DNA of 64,000 bases from Dendrocalamus latiflorus (taxonomy: Eukaryota > Streptophyta > Magnoliopsida > Poales > Poaceae): assembly GCA_017311315.1 (NCBI GenBank), contig CM029669.1:10317698-10381697 (forward strand), in the 5' to 3' direction. A program made the position numbers and the translations under genes. The number at the start of each line of letters is the position of its first letter. The first letter of the stretch is position 1. The notes under the pieces were generated by a model. It worked only from the letters and a program-made list of their open reading frames with translations, searched no databases and had not been told where the DNA came from. This document shows, one piece after another, positions 32,293 through 43,539 of this stretch.

Positions 32293-32526
32293 TGCACAGA
32301 ATGCATAAGACGTTAATTGTCATTTATTTTGTGTTAAATGGACAAGTTTAGAACTTGCATGCTTGGTGCTTTAGGATTTTGCTTTCTCATGATGGTTGGA
32401 TGATTTTGGAATAAAACATTCATTTATTCAGTTTATAATGGCATTATATGTTCTGATATTGACGTATTTTATTTATGTGTTGAATGCCTTCTAATACATG
32501 TTAATTAAATACTTATATTAGAACAC
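32293..32526 (+). other. AT-rich spacer between copia gag and pol
   Basis: About 235 bp without coding potential separates the gag stop from the protease region. Most copia elements have one continuous frame. The spacer could be an intron (its right end has TATTAG before the frame) or a later insertion. Neither was proven. Confidence 0.4.
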
Positions 32527-33990
32527 GTGTGGCGCCCTTTGGAGAAAGTATGCATTGCCGACAGCGGCACAACGAATACCATCTTAAGAGAGACTAAGTA
32601 TTTCCAGTCGATCCGTAAGAGCACTAGCAGCCTTACGACAATCGCCGGAAGTGATGTATGTATAATCGGTTCCGGAAGAGCCACAATTATACTTCCCATG
32701 GGCACAACTTTGGTCATTGAAGAAGCCTTATTGTACCCAGAATCGATTAGAACTCTCCTAAGTTTTAAGGATATTCGGACCAATGGTTTCCACGTTGAAA
32801 CTGACGAAGAGTACGGTAAGGAATACCTACTCATCACGAAGCGTGAAGAGAATGGCAAAAGAGTACTAGAAAAACTTCCTTCACTTGAAACTGGGCTATA
32901 TTATACCAACATTAAGGCGCCTGCAGCGTACACTGTTCTGAAAACGGTATTTAGAAGTTCTGAACTATTCTGTCTCTGGCATGACAGATTAGGCCACCCA
33001 GGTCTTAGGATGATGAGAAACATAATAAATAACTCTCATGGGCATAATATTAATGTGAAGAACTTCTCGAATCATGAAGATTTTATGTGCCCTGCATGTG
33101 CCACCGGGAAACTAATAACTAGACCCTCCACTCTGAAAGTGAAGGATGAAGTCCCTGCATTCCTGGAACGCATCCAGGGAGACATTTGCGGTCCTATTCA
33201 GCCCGTCTCAGGGCCGTTTAAGTATTTCATGGTGCTCATTGACGCTTCTTCGAAGTGGTCATATGTGGGTTTGTTGTCCACAAGAAACCACGCCTTTGCA
33301 AAATTGATCTCGCAGATCATTCGCATCAGAAATGTGTTTCCTGATCATCATATCAAGTCTATCAGAATAGACAACGCCAGAGAATTTACTTCAAAGGCAT
33401 TTGATGATTATTGCATGGCGATGGGGATTGCAGTTGAGCATTCGGTACCGCATGTCCATACCCAGAATGGTCTGGCAGAGGCTTTAATTAAAAGAATTAA
33501 ATTTATTGCCTGGCCCCTCTTGCATAAAAGTAATTTGCCAGCTACATGTTGGGGACACGCAGTCCTTCATGTAGTGAATCTCATTAACCTTAGACCTTCA
33601 GCCTACAACATCCATTCATCTATGCAACTAGCGCAAGGGTCACCACCGAAAATTTCTCATTTTAGGAGGTTTGGATGCAAGGTTTATGTACCGATACCAC
33701 CTCCGCAGCGTACTGCAATGGGCCCACTCCGCAAGACTGGAATATACGTTGGTTATGAGACTGCATCCATAATCAGGTATTTGGAACCAATGACGGGAGA
33801 TTTGCATACTGCCCGCTTCGCTGATTGTATTTTTGATGAGGATAATTTCCCGTCATTAGGGGAGGAAATCAACTCATTGATGAAAAATATCGGGAAATTA
33901 CGTGGCAAGCCACGGGAATTCATGCACATGACCCGCGCACTAGTGAAACTGAAAAAGAGGTCTAGAAGATCATCGACTTGCAAGCATTAG
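32527..33990 (+). pseudogene. Copia protease and integrase
   Basis: 487 open codons. The order is: aspartic protease core ADSGTTNTI (about residues 11-19); GAG-pre-integrase with LFCLWHDRLGHPG and a CPACATGK pair forming the HHCC zinc site (about 147-200); then the integrase core with GDICGPI, VLIDASSKWSYV, RIDNAREF and NGLAEALIKRI containing the D, D and E positions (about 218-330). Protease cleaves the polyprotein and integrase inserts cDNA. The ATG shown is simply the first Met; the true start lies in an upstream fusion. The frame ends at TAG (33988) where homology passes to another frame, so pol is broken here. The normal GLAE(R)-like catalytic region appears intact. Confidence 0.8.
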
Positions 33991-34246
33991 CAAACCAACT
34001 GCCCGATCACTTTAGTGATTTGAAGAGCGTGATTAAGTCGTATGTGCCTGCACGCAATGCACCGGAGAGGGTTGAAATACCAAAAAAATTGAAGGTATCC
34101 CTAATCCCGTCCAGAGGCCTCAGAACAAAAGGACGAGAACTCCGTTTCCTCGAGTCCAAAGTAACCGGGGACACCCGGCGAAAAAGGATAAGAGGGATTT
34201 AACACAGCCGATCATTGAAGTCCCCCAGAATGAGAAGGGGAGTCAG

Positions 34247-35965
34247 TTGAGACCTGGCACAAGTATGACACCTTCAGAAAAGGGCATACTGGATCTGAAT
34301 ATCTCCATCGGCATGGATGTGTGCGCACACAACGGAGCCGAAAAACTAAAGGGACTTGCCATCACAATTGAAAGAAGCGATGTACAAGGTGAAGCTCCTG
34401 AAGAAGCAACTCATGAAGAAATAGCTATAAATTATGTGCACACGGGAGAGTCCCTGAATAGGACAACAGCTAATATCAATATCTACTTCGCAAAGAAAAT
34501 TGCCTCCATCATTGATCTTGATCCCGAGCCTGCATCGCTCGCTGAATGTAAGAAAAGATCAGATTGGGAAGGTTGGAAGAAGGCAATAACAACTGAATTG
34601 CTGTCTCTGAACAAAAGAGAGGTGTTTGGGCCCGTATGCCACACGCCTCCCTATGTGCACCCCATTGGGCACAAGTGGGTATTTGTTCGAAAGAGAAATT
34701 AAAGAAATAAAGTAGTGAGATACAAAGCAAGGCTAATAGCCCAAGGTTTCACTCAACGTCTTGGAGTTGATTATGAAGAAACCTACTCCCCAGTCATGAG
34801 TGGAATTACCTTTAGATACTTGATCTCAATGGCAGTGAACTTGAACTTAGAAATGAAATTGATGGATGTTGTGACTACATACCTTTACGGTAACTTGGAT
34901 TCAGAAATTTATATGAGAGTCCCTGAAGGAATACCTCTCCCGAAGCAAGACAGAGCAAATAGAAATCTGTACAATGTGAAACTCAAAAAGTCACTGTACG
35001 GACTGAAACAATCTGGAAGAATGTGGTATAATCGCTTAAGCGACTTTCTCTGCAAAAAAGGTTACACGAACAATGAAGACTGTCCTTGTGTATTTATACG
35101 GCGATCTCAGAATGGATTCTGTATAATCTCTGTATATGTAGATGATCTAAACATCATCGGGACAGCCGAAGACATAAAAGAAGCAAGCTCCTACTTGGAG
35201 TCAGAATTTGAAATAAAAGATTTGGGCAAGACCAAGTTTTGCTTAGGCCTGCAGTTTGAGCATGTCCCCGAAGAAATCTTGGTACATCAGTCAACCTACA
35301 TTCAGAAGGTGCTTAAAAGGTTTGGCTTTGAGAAGACATTTCCCTCAAAAGTACCGATGATCGGGAGGTCTTTATAGCAAAAAAAAGATCCTTTCCGACC
35401 TAGGGAAAAGGGGGAGGAAATCCTGAGACCGGAATTTCCATACTTGAGTGCAGTGGGAGCGCTCATGTACTTAGCAAACTGCACTAGACCGGACATTGCA
35501 TTTGCCGTGAATCTCTTAGCAAGGTACAGAGCAGAGCCCACCAAAAGGCATTGGCAGGGCATAAAGGACATCTTCCGATACCTCCAAGGAAGCAAGAACC
35601 TTGGATTGTTTTACAGAAAGAATCAAGATCTGAACTTGATTGGCTATGCAGATGCTGGGTACTTGTCTGACCCGCATACCGCAAAGTCACAAACAGGCTA
35701 TGTATTCCTGTGTGGTGGAACTGCAATTTCCTAGAAATTGTCCAAGCAAAGCCTGATAGCTACTTCGACGAACCACTCAGAAATCATAGCACTGTATGAA
35801 GCCGCACGAGAATGCGCTTGGTTCCGCCGAATGGTTCACCACATCCAACAGTCATGTGGGATGAACATTGTGCAAACCCCCACAATTATCTATGAAGATA
35901 ATGCAGCTTGCGTAGCACAAGTGCAAACATGTTATGTGAAGAGTCATCTCACAAAAGCATATTAA
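34247..35965 (+). pseudogene. Copia reverse transcriptase and RNase H, interrupted
   Basis: One frame runs through a linker (34247-34702), RT (34715-35377) and RNase H (35444-35965) with in-frame stops at 34700, 35375 and 35732. RT landmarks are YKARLIAQGFTQ, the VD.ETYSPV motif, LKKSLYGLKQSGRMWY and the catalytic YVDD (about 35136-35147). RNase H has YLANCTRPDIAFAV, GYADAGY and EDNAA, with E and D positions recognisable. The enzyme copies RNA to cDNA in the particle. The stops make it non-functional. Upstream of 34247, linker homology lies in other frames. A purine tract CAAGGGGGAG sits immediately before the 3' LTR (36401-36410). Confidence 0.8.
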
Positions 35966-36410
35966 CCACAAGTTCTTCTATGCAGATGAATTGCAAAAGA
36001 TGGACGAGATTAAAGTACTGCATACTAAGTAATGTGAAAATCTCGCAGATTTATTCACTAAGTCACTCCCCGCATCTAGCTTTGAAAGGTGCGTGCGTGG
36101 AATTGGAATGATGAGACTTAGAGGAGTGCAGAATTCAGGGGGAGAATTCTCACAAGCCCGCTAATAAATCTTAATCATGAAGATTAAGTACCCAAAGAAT
36201 AAAGTCCTGAAGACCAAATGAAATTGGGTGAATTGTACTCTTTTTCCCTTGACAAGTTTTCCATGAAGTTTCTCGACCAAGGTTTTTAATGAGGCAATTC
36301 GTGCATCGCAGCATCACATATATCATGTACTCTTTCTCCAAAATTTTTCCACTGGGTTTTTATGAGGTTTAACGAGGCATGAGTATGTCGGGTGAATGCC
36401 CAAGGGGGAG

Positions 36411-36656
36411 TGTTGAGAAACCTGGGCCCAGGACCAGGAGTCCTGGCCCAATATAGGCACCCCACCGTAGGCTATAAATAGAGACCTATACTTGTTCATT
36501 ATGTACACCTGATGCAATTGAAATCAATAAAGAAAGAGTAGGAGTTCTCTCTGCCTCTCTGTGTTCAATCTATTCTTCTGAGATTCTGTGATTGATTCGT
36601 TCTTGTTCTAAGCAGAGGAATCGATCGAACTGGTCGTCAGCGACGGTTCCTAAACA
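36411..36656 (+). repeat. 3' LTR of the copia element (246 bp)
   Basis: It starts TGTTGAGAAACCTGGGCC directly after the polypurine tract and ends TTCCTAAACA, with TSD CTTAT following. It contains GCTATAAATAGAGACC (promoter at about 36471) and AATCAATAAAGAAAG (likely polyadenylation region). Confidence 0.9.
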
Positions 36657-36923
36657 CTTATCTTGTATCGCATGCCCAAAAGTTGCCCATAGGATGACGA
36701 TGGAGTAACTGACATGCTTCACACAATTTGTCATTCTGCCAAGCCTCGAACGATCGCATCCTCTCTCGCTCGCTCTCCAGGTTTAATAGGCTTTGCATGT
36801 CTGCGCGTGCGGTAGCTTTAGCTTGTCTTGCAAAGTCCCCGCAAAGATCGAAGGGCTTGCCTTTAGTTCGCATGACACAACAATCGCCATGGACGTTAGA
36901 CAACCACAGGCAGGGCATGGAAG

Positions 36924-37106
36924 CAGTGGCGGATCCAGGAAAATTTTTTGGAGGGGCTGAAATACCTTTAGCTCGACCTCAGCCCCTTCTACATTATACA
37001 TCCATGGCTAAAAATTTAGGGGGGGCTCCAAGGGTCCGGTAACGGTAGGGGGGCTCGAGCCCCCCCCCCCCCCCCCCCCCGCGCCCCACCGCTGGATCCG
37101 CCCCTG
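36924..37106. mobile_element. 183-bp hAT-type MITE, TSD CATGGAAG
   Basis: Ends CAGTGGCGGATCCAG and (inverted) CAGGGGCGGATCCAG, flanked by the 8-bp repeat CATGGAAG (36916-36923 and 37107-37114). Eight-base targets and CAG...-type ends indicate hAT. It contains a run of 21 C at 37060-37080. Confidence 0.85.
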
Positions 37107-37793
37107 CATGGAAGTCGTAGTTTCGAGTCTCTGCAAAATGTGATACATGCAAAAGTCGGAGGGATGTCTTACAGGATAAATGTTGTGCTCATTTGGGCTT
37201 TTTTTAGTGGCTTATGGTTGAAAAAATGCTGTAGCTGACAGAGACTTATTTAGCATAATTAAATTTAAAAAAATTTAAAAATATAAAAAATATGTTAGCC
37301 CACTACATATAATACAAATAAATACGGGAAAAAATAACCGGCAAAAAAGCTCAACAAAAAGCCAAAAGTTCAGAAAAAGATAAATTTTATGAATAGTGAA
37401 AAATAAATCGGAAGCTAAAAGTTAAAGTCAAAACAACCACAGCCAAAAAAACCAGTTTGGTCCTTCGTCGCGGATGTTAAAAATCACCCTAGGTCAAACA
37501 TAGGTGGATGTCTGGTGCAATCGGTCTACAGTACGGCGCCACATCGAAGACCTGGTTGCCTCGAGCTTCTGCCAAATGTTTCCTGGCAAACGCTGCGGTC
37601 AGTGTTAAGGACCTTGGGTGGTTGCGTCAGGTTCGATTGATGTGGATTACAACTAGGGCTGTCCTCGAGCCAAGTCTAAATTTAATCTAACTAGGTTCAA
37701 AACTGACTATTCTATCAAGTATCATCTTATTTATAGTTTAAAATTAATTATGGTATCGAGCTAATGAGCCGAGTCTGAGCATAATCGACTATA

Positions 37794-38034
37794 GTATCAA
37801 TTATGGTTTGTTTGGTTGGAGGGGTAGGAGTTATACATATATAAATCTTTTGTTTGGTTGGTGGGTATGACAATTTTGTCAAGAGTGCCTAGTTAGCCTG
37901 ACATGTCCAATGAGACAGGGCCTGTGTTCGCTGGGTCAAAAGAACCCAGGCCTCGGCAGACAGATGATAGCACGTAGCGGCCCATTATACCTAGACCAAC
38001 AAATAAACCGAACCGAAGCCTCGTTGCCTTCCCC
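37794..38034 (+). promoter_or_regulatory. Possible promoter region of a low-copy gene
   Basis: Two GGCCCA site-II-like words (GCGGCCCATTATACC near 37977 and CGGCCCACTT near 38051) lie upstream of the first ATG of the candidate gene at 38092. Site II elements are common in plant housekeeping promoters. No clear TATA box. Confidence 0.25.
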
Positions 38035-38091
38035 ATCTTCGTTTTTCCTCCGGCCCACTTGAACAGAAGCGTCCGCGGCGATTGATCGCCG

Positions 38092-38790
38092 ATGGTGCGG
38101 TCATCCGCGGCGACGGCGACGCCCGCCGCAGGGGAAGAAGTGTCAAGCGACTCCAATCCCGCAGTGAACCTGCACCGGAGCGGGCGGCCGCGGTAGAGTC
38201 GCAGCATTGCGCGGAAGACGGCCAAGAGGCGCACCTTTGCCGCTATCACCGCCAAGGCTATGTGCACCTCTCTCGCACGGCGTAGGTTGCCCCTCTTTCT
38301 TTCTTTCTTTCTTTTTTTTGTTTATCTCCGCCTTTCATCAACGCATGATCGGACATAGCTGAGTTGATTCCATCTCTTTCACCTCGAACAACTAGAGAGT
38401 TATTGCAGATACCTTTGCCTGATCCATCTTTACAGTTCCTAGAATTGTATCGCTGTTTAGTTTGATCATGGCAGAAAATTTGCCACAATTAGGGCCTTGT
38501 TTGGATAATTGGAATTTGCCGAAATAAGTACTGGCCAGGGCCTGTGCTACTTGTCAACAAATTTGGTGGCATTATGGATAAATTAAACCTGTTTTATTGT
38601 AACATGCAGCAAAGCTGTCGCCGAGAAGAGAGGCCAAGAAAGATGATAATGTGGATGGATGGATGGATGGAAGGGTGAACTTTCTCCAGCGTATCCAGGC
38701 TCTGAAGGAGAGAAGCCCAGGTTTGCACCACCATCACCGTCCACCAAACAGAAACAGATAAAGAACATTACCACGCAAAACATCCTGTGC
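38092..38790 (+). pseudogene. Candidate host gene fragment, unrecognised
   Basis: The ATG at 38092 opens an Ala/Ser-rich frame (MVRSSAATATPAAGEEV) with an in-frame TAG at 38194. The same frame then continues RKTAKRRTFAAITAKAM to about 38282, where a pyrimidine tract (CTTTCTTTCTTTC) begins. A second coding-like block follows AACATGCAG at 38609 (KLSPRREAKKDDN..., then GGATGGATGGATGG repeats). I do not recognise the product. This is the only part of the window with neither TE motifs nor obvious repeats, so it may be a remnant of a host gene. An interrupted pseudogene is the safer call. Confidence 0.25.
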
Positions 38791-39655
38791 GTAAGCTTTT
38801 TCCTTTTTTTTGGCTCTCTGTCTCCACATCTTTTTTTTTTCTCGAACGTGCAGGCTGCACATCTTTATAAATTATAGAGAGAAGAAAAAACAGCCCAAAT
38901 AAACAAACAACACCACCCTTAACCCAAGAGGAAGTCAAGGATGATGCTTTACTGTTGCTAACTGAGTGTTAATTTAAAAACTTTAATTTTTGTAAGGATG
39001 ACCAGTAGAAGCCTGTGCATGTCACTCTCAAGCACGTCATTTTCATAATCGAGACTACGGGCGACTATATATCCATATGAACTTCACTGCAAAATGCATG
39101 AAAACTGGGGCGGAGAAGACTTTCTTTTGAGAGCTATTCCTTTCTTACGATGTTCATTATACTGAAGGCTACGTTGTCACTGCATGCGGTATCATCAGGC
39201 CTGAATCTCTTGGTAAGATCAAGTTTTCTTAGTGTATTGTTCAGTTCATTGTTTTGCACAAACATATTTTTTTTCGATTGGCATGGAAAGATTAGAGAAA
39301 TGATGGCTGTGTTTTCAGGTGGCCTAAGGAATGTCTTCTGTCCCAACAACATTCTATTTATTGGTGATGCAAAGGGCATAAAGAATAGCTATGCCTGTGA
39401 GAAGCAACTTGAAGAAACCACCGACGAGGCAGGCCACAGGGGACATGCTGCGTATGAAGTATGTGACATATCCGAGGAGTAAGCAGTTGCTTTCATGTGT
39501 GTCCTGCCTCGTAGTTTTGGTATCTGATGAACCATCCGAAGATATCTCAATTTCTTTACTGCTGAGTATCGCACAATGTATATCTATGGTGTTGTACCAA
39601 TGACGGCAATCGGATGGGAGAATAATTACGGAAGCTTTTTCTTCCTCCTAGTATT
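38791..39655 (+). other. Unassigned, possibly 3' part of the same locus
   Basis: Contains poly-T tracts and one plus-strand frame (39150-39482, 110 codons) whose second half follows a TTTTCAG acceptor-like site (39319) and reads GGLRNVFCPNNILFIGDAKG. No domain recognised. Confidence 0.25.
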
Positions 39656-39659
39656 CAAA

Positions 39660-40590
39660 ATCTTTACTTAAATAACTATGAGAAACAGTAAGTTTAAATT
39701 ACACTTCCTACACACAGCTTACAAAGATCTGAAACCAAAAAGATACAAACACCAGATTTTGACTGCCAAACCGATAGTACTGCCAAGTAGAAGCCGGTGC
39801 TACCTCTTGCAGTTGGTATGACCGCAAGGCCGGTATGACATCATGTCCTGTTGCTAGGTCCAAACCTCTTGGAGAAAAACCAAATTAAGAATCTTGACCA
39901 AATTTTATCCAATAGAACCAAAATTAGTATGGACCTTTGTAAGGATGTCATAAACCACATCAAATCAGGAAACATAAGGTTCTTGGATTTCATTCCATCT
40001 AATTGAAGAAATCATATTCTAAGTCACAAGAATACACCAAACCCTAAAACTTAAATTACTTCTTGCTTGGGAGGATACAAGTCATGGGAATGTCTAAATT
40101 ATCTCTCACATATTCTACCAAGGTAATATTAGCAAAGATTTAAGCTAAATGGCTATGATCATAAAATCACAAATATTGGTCAAGAGAGGAAAGAACCGGC
40201 AAGATCTTGATTCTTTGTTATAGAAATAATCTAGATGGATAATGATTGATCTAAAGATCTACTAGTGTCTGTTACACATCATAGATCACAGTAAGAACAA
40301 GAGGAGCACAAAAAGAATCAAATCACAACAAGCAAGGACAAGAATTTATGCAAAGAGAAACAAGAGCACAATGATTGTAATAATTTGATCAATTGCAAAA
40401 TGATTCTTATAGTTTACTGGTTATGAAGGACAGTTCACAAGTCCCCTACTCTTACTCACACCATGAAAGTGAAGAAGAACTAGCCTAAACCTAGAACTCT
40501 ACCATATTTCCTAGCAAAACCTAGCTCTCCTCACTCTTCATCATATAGGCTAACCAGGCCACTTAGTGGGTCTAGAACCACTGAGGATTG
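39660..40590 (-). mobile_element. Old LTR-like fragment, minus strand
   Basis: Its minus strand contains a degenerate CGGTCATACCGG-type motif (39826 region) and a TTGTTC-rich leader after a TATATGATG-like box (about 40545), in the same order as the SIRE-like LTRs. Ends and target duplication are not identifiable. It lies head to head with the LTR that starts near 40600. Confidence 0.35.
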
Positions 40591-40599
40591 GAGAAACCC

Positions 40600-41547
40600 G
40601 TCAATCTCGAATCAATATTTTAGTTGCATACTTTTTGCACAGTACATTGTATGGATGAAAGTGTCAATTGATGACCTTGTGTATTGTGCGGTGCTACGAG
40701 ACGGTTTGCTTATTTGTGTTGGATGTAGGACTTCGAAGCTATGTCATGGTAAGGTAGATGGGACCGGGACTAAAGCAGGGGTGTTTAGGTCCAAGCGATC
40801 AAGGGGTAGGGACTATGCTCAGGAGGAGCTGAGGTCCAGATGATCAAGGAGCTACTGAAGATGACCGAGGCTTCCGGAGTGGTTACAAGACAGAACGATG
40901 AGAAATCGGACCGGGAGCTACCGGTGGTGGACATGACGGGCAACGGTAAGGTGGACCGGGACTAAGCTCAGGGAGGAGCCGAGGTCCTATGCGGTTAAGT
41001 AAGCGGGGTGCCGTCATACGCGAGAAGAAGCATGTGTTGCGCCAAGTGATTTAGGTTGTTTGCAAGTGAGGATAGTTTAGTGGGATCCGAATACGTGAGA
41101 GACTTGGCGGCAAGTCATTGGGGCTATATAGAGATGGCCAAACATGGGTAATGCTTCGTGGCAAAGAAAGTGGGGAATTTCGAGGAAGGCAGTTGAAGGG
41201 TATTTTGGTAAATTGTCCAATACTGAAAAGTGGCGGTATGTGAAACCGTGGCATTGGTCTAAGTGGTTTAGGTCTTGTATGTGCTAAAAATATGAAGTGG
41301 ATCAAGTATTGATTCACTAATGGGTTACTAGTTGTAGGTCGCTTTGAGAAACATGCGTGAGAGAGTAAAACCCGGTGTCAGGTAGAGTTAATGGGTTACC
41401 CCCGGTTTGGCCTAATGGGTGGATCTATTAAGTTTTGGTTCATGTTGTGAAGCTATATAAATGGAGGAGAGGCAAGGGTTAGGGTTTGAGGAGGTTGGCT
41501 AAGCCTTTTGGTGGCTAGCTCTTCCTCCCTCCCATAGGAGATTGGTT

Positions 41548-41584
<37 letters not shown>

Positions 41585-42155
41585 ATGTGTACTTTAGGCT
41601 TAGAGCTCTACTATCCTGAGGGATTGACTGTAAAACATACCTCTTCAAGTGAAATGAACATCCAAACTTTACCCAAGTGTGTTGTGCTATGAATCCCCTC
41701 ATGTGCGTTTGATCGGTTTTGGTGCACTCTTCCATAAATCGGAAAAAAAGTCAGAACTTTAAAAACAATTTTCTTGATCATTGATTGAAATAGGTTCCTG
41801 ACATCCTAGAGAAGGTGCATGCAAAGTCTCAAGTCATTGGATTAACCGATCAAAAGTTACATTAATTTTCAGATTTGAAATCGGGTTGAAACCACTGTTC
41901 ATTTACTGATTTTGCAGTCAGACAAGTGTGACCATGGCAGTCAGACCGCCCGGAGGTCAGACTATCCCCTGTGAGAGCGGTTAGACCGCCGGTGTTAAGG
42001 ATTCATCGAACTTTGATTTCTTGAGTCTTTTTGATTTGTGACTTTGGGAGAAGTTGATATTCTTTGTAATTTTTTAGTTATCTGAGAATAAATCTAGAAT
42101 GCTTGGGGAAAATTTTAAGAAGGCACCATTCACCCTCTGTTGCCATCCAATCTAA
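40600..42155 (+). mobile_element. Older SIRE-like LTR
   Basis: It shares with the younger LTRs the phrases TGTGCGGTGCTACGAGACGG (like ATCGAGCGGTGCTATTTGATG) and CTATATAAATGGAGGAG (TATA at 41453), degenerate GTCAGACCG palindromes at 41918-41996, and the ending CACCATTCACCCTCTGTTGCC...CCAATCTAACA. The next bases, AGTAGTATCATAGTC, are a decayed primer site. The left end is approximate. It contains a (GT)n run at 41551-41582. Confidence 0.6.
41551..41582. repeat. (GT)n microsatellite
   Basis: About sixteen GT units just downstream of the LTR TATA region. Confidence 0.95.
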
Positions 42156-43035
42156 CAAGTAGTATCATAGTCATGTTTGCTCTTTGTTTGATCTTAATCG
42201 ATCATGAGTATGGCAACTAGTAGGGAAACTTGTGAGCTCTTCTTTGCATCTTACAGGGATATTTTTCCCAATGATGACCTTTCTGACAAAAGGCTTGAAA
42301 TCAATTAGAGAGTGATTTTATTTTTAAGAAACCACAAGTGTGAGTTTTGTCCAAGATGAATATGTTTGATCTTACGAATTATGTGAGATGCCTAGATAAT
42401 AAAAATGCTAGATTAGTTGATGTTGATTGTACTAGGTCAGAATTTTACTTACCATATGTAGGTTATGAGTCTTTACATGTGGATGTTAAAAATTTGAATA
42501 CTTCTCTTGCATGCTTAAAATATGAAAATGAGAAATTAAAATTGACTCATCGTACATGTGTAGAGGAGCTTGAGTTTGCTAGGGCTGTTATTAGTGAGCG
42601 AAGTACTTCTGTTCATGAATCTTGTGTAGCCTCAAGTGTTCCTCATGTTGATCCAATTCATTGCTTGCTTGCATTTTTCATCTTTTGCATATATTATCTT
42701 TCATTGAGAGATGGTGTAAATACTTTGAAGAAAGTGTACAATGATATGAGAGCCAAGTTTTGTGATTTTTGTTTTGATTTCCAATTTGAGATTGATGTTT
42801 TAAATATTGATCTTGCTTCTTAGCAATCAGATTTGGATTCTTCTCATGCTTCTCTTGAGTCACTTGATGTTGACACATGTGACATTGTTTGGATAGCTTT
42901 TGCTTGACTAATGGAGCTTTTTGTGGCTCTTCTGGTGCTGTCCAAGGGACTTCTAAAGACAAGAGTGCTTCTTCGTCACACGATACTATATCTCTTGAAG
43001 AGAAGTATCATTGAACATTTTGTAAGAAGGATGTA
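42156..43035 (+). pseudogene. gag remnant of the older SIRE-like element
   Basis: The open part (42347-42823) encodes a coiled-coil-like segment (HVDVKNLNTSLACLKYENEKLKL... and CVEELEFARAVISERS) typical of the long gag of this copia lineage. Near 42990-43035 a zinc-knuckle start SLEEKYH.TFCKKD is visible, with a stop replacing one Cys codon. The same knuckle reads YHCTFCQKDGH in the younger element at 60380. The frame is cut at 43036 by the next LTR. Several stops make it a pseudogene. gag is the particle structural protein. Confidence 0.55.
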
Positions 43036-43539
43036 TGAGAGACCACGTGGTCGTGACTCCATGTGAATGATGAGTAATTGACAAAGGTTTAGGATAGTCG
43101 AGTTTGGTTTGTGAGGTCGGACCATGTCTTTGCGCGGTGCAACGGGCTCGGTCGGACTTGGTCAAACCGGGTCGTATGGGATTAGGATGCTTATTCCATT
43201 GTTTCGACAGGTTTGGACTTCGTCATGAGTAAGTATGATGTGCTTATGCTATTTACGCTTTCATGTATCGAGCGGTGTTGTTTGATGTGTTTCTTGTCTG
43301 TGTTAGCTGCAGGACGTCGAGGCGGAGTCGTGGCGAGACACGGTGGACCGGACTAGGCGCAGGTGGCGCTGAGGTCAGAACGGTCGGGAGGTGTCGAAGA
43401 CGGCGAGGGCTCGAGGTGGCTGCAAGGCTTGCAAGGCAAGAAATGAGGAAGCTTCCTAGAAGGTGCGCGAGGGGTGTTTTGGTGAATACGCAAAACTGCA
43501 CTAAAGGAAGTGGATTGTGGGTAAAGCGCAAAAGGTTAA

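Larger units (their letters stand above)
24451..36656 (+). mobile_element. Copia LTR retrotransposon with nested insertions, TSD CTTAT
   Basis: The 5' LTR begins TGTTGAGAAACCTGG (24451) and the 3' LTR ends TTCCTAAACA (36656). CTTAT flanks both sides (24446-24450 and 36657-36661), and tandem copy 1 shows the empty site. The internal domain order is gag (29214), protease-integrase (32527), then RT-RNase H (34700), diagnostic of Ty1/copia. Two SIRE-like fragments in opposite orientations interrupt it. The readable 5' LTR portion (115 bp) differs from the 3' LTR at roughly a dozen positions, mostly transitions, so this is an old insertion. Pol has several breaks. Confidence 0.85.
24325..37793 (+). 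repeat. Tandem unit copy 3, split by the copia element and a hAT MITE
   Basis: The left part is 24325-24450. The right part starts at 36657 (CTTATCTTG) and ends near 37793 (GAGCATAATCGACT). Compared with copies 1 and 2 it has an extra ~680 bp between CTTGTCTTGCAA (36830) and CAATCGGTCTACAGTACGG (37518), which contains the 183-bp hAT MITE. Either this copy gained sequence or the others lost it. Confidence 0.75.

Noticed and set aside
24451..36656. The two TGTTGAG LTRs as separate solo LTRs
   Set aside because: Shared CTTAT duplication, colinear copia domains between them and an empty-site copy at 13390 support one element.
42678..42962. Minus-strand 94-codon frame over the old gag
   Set aside because: Shadow of the coding strand; the plus frame has the gag motifs.
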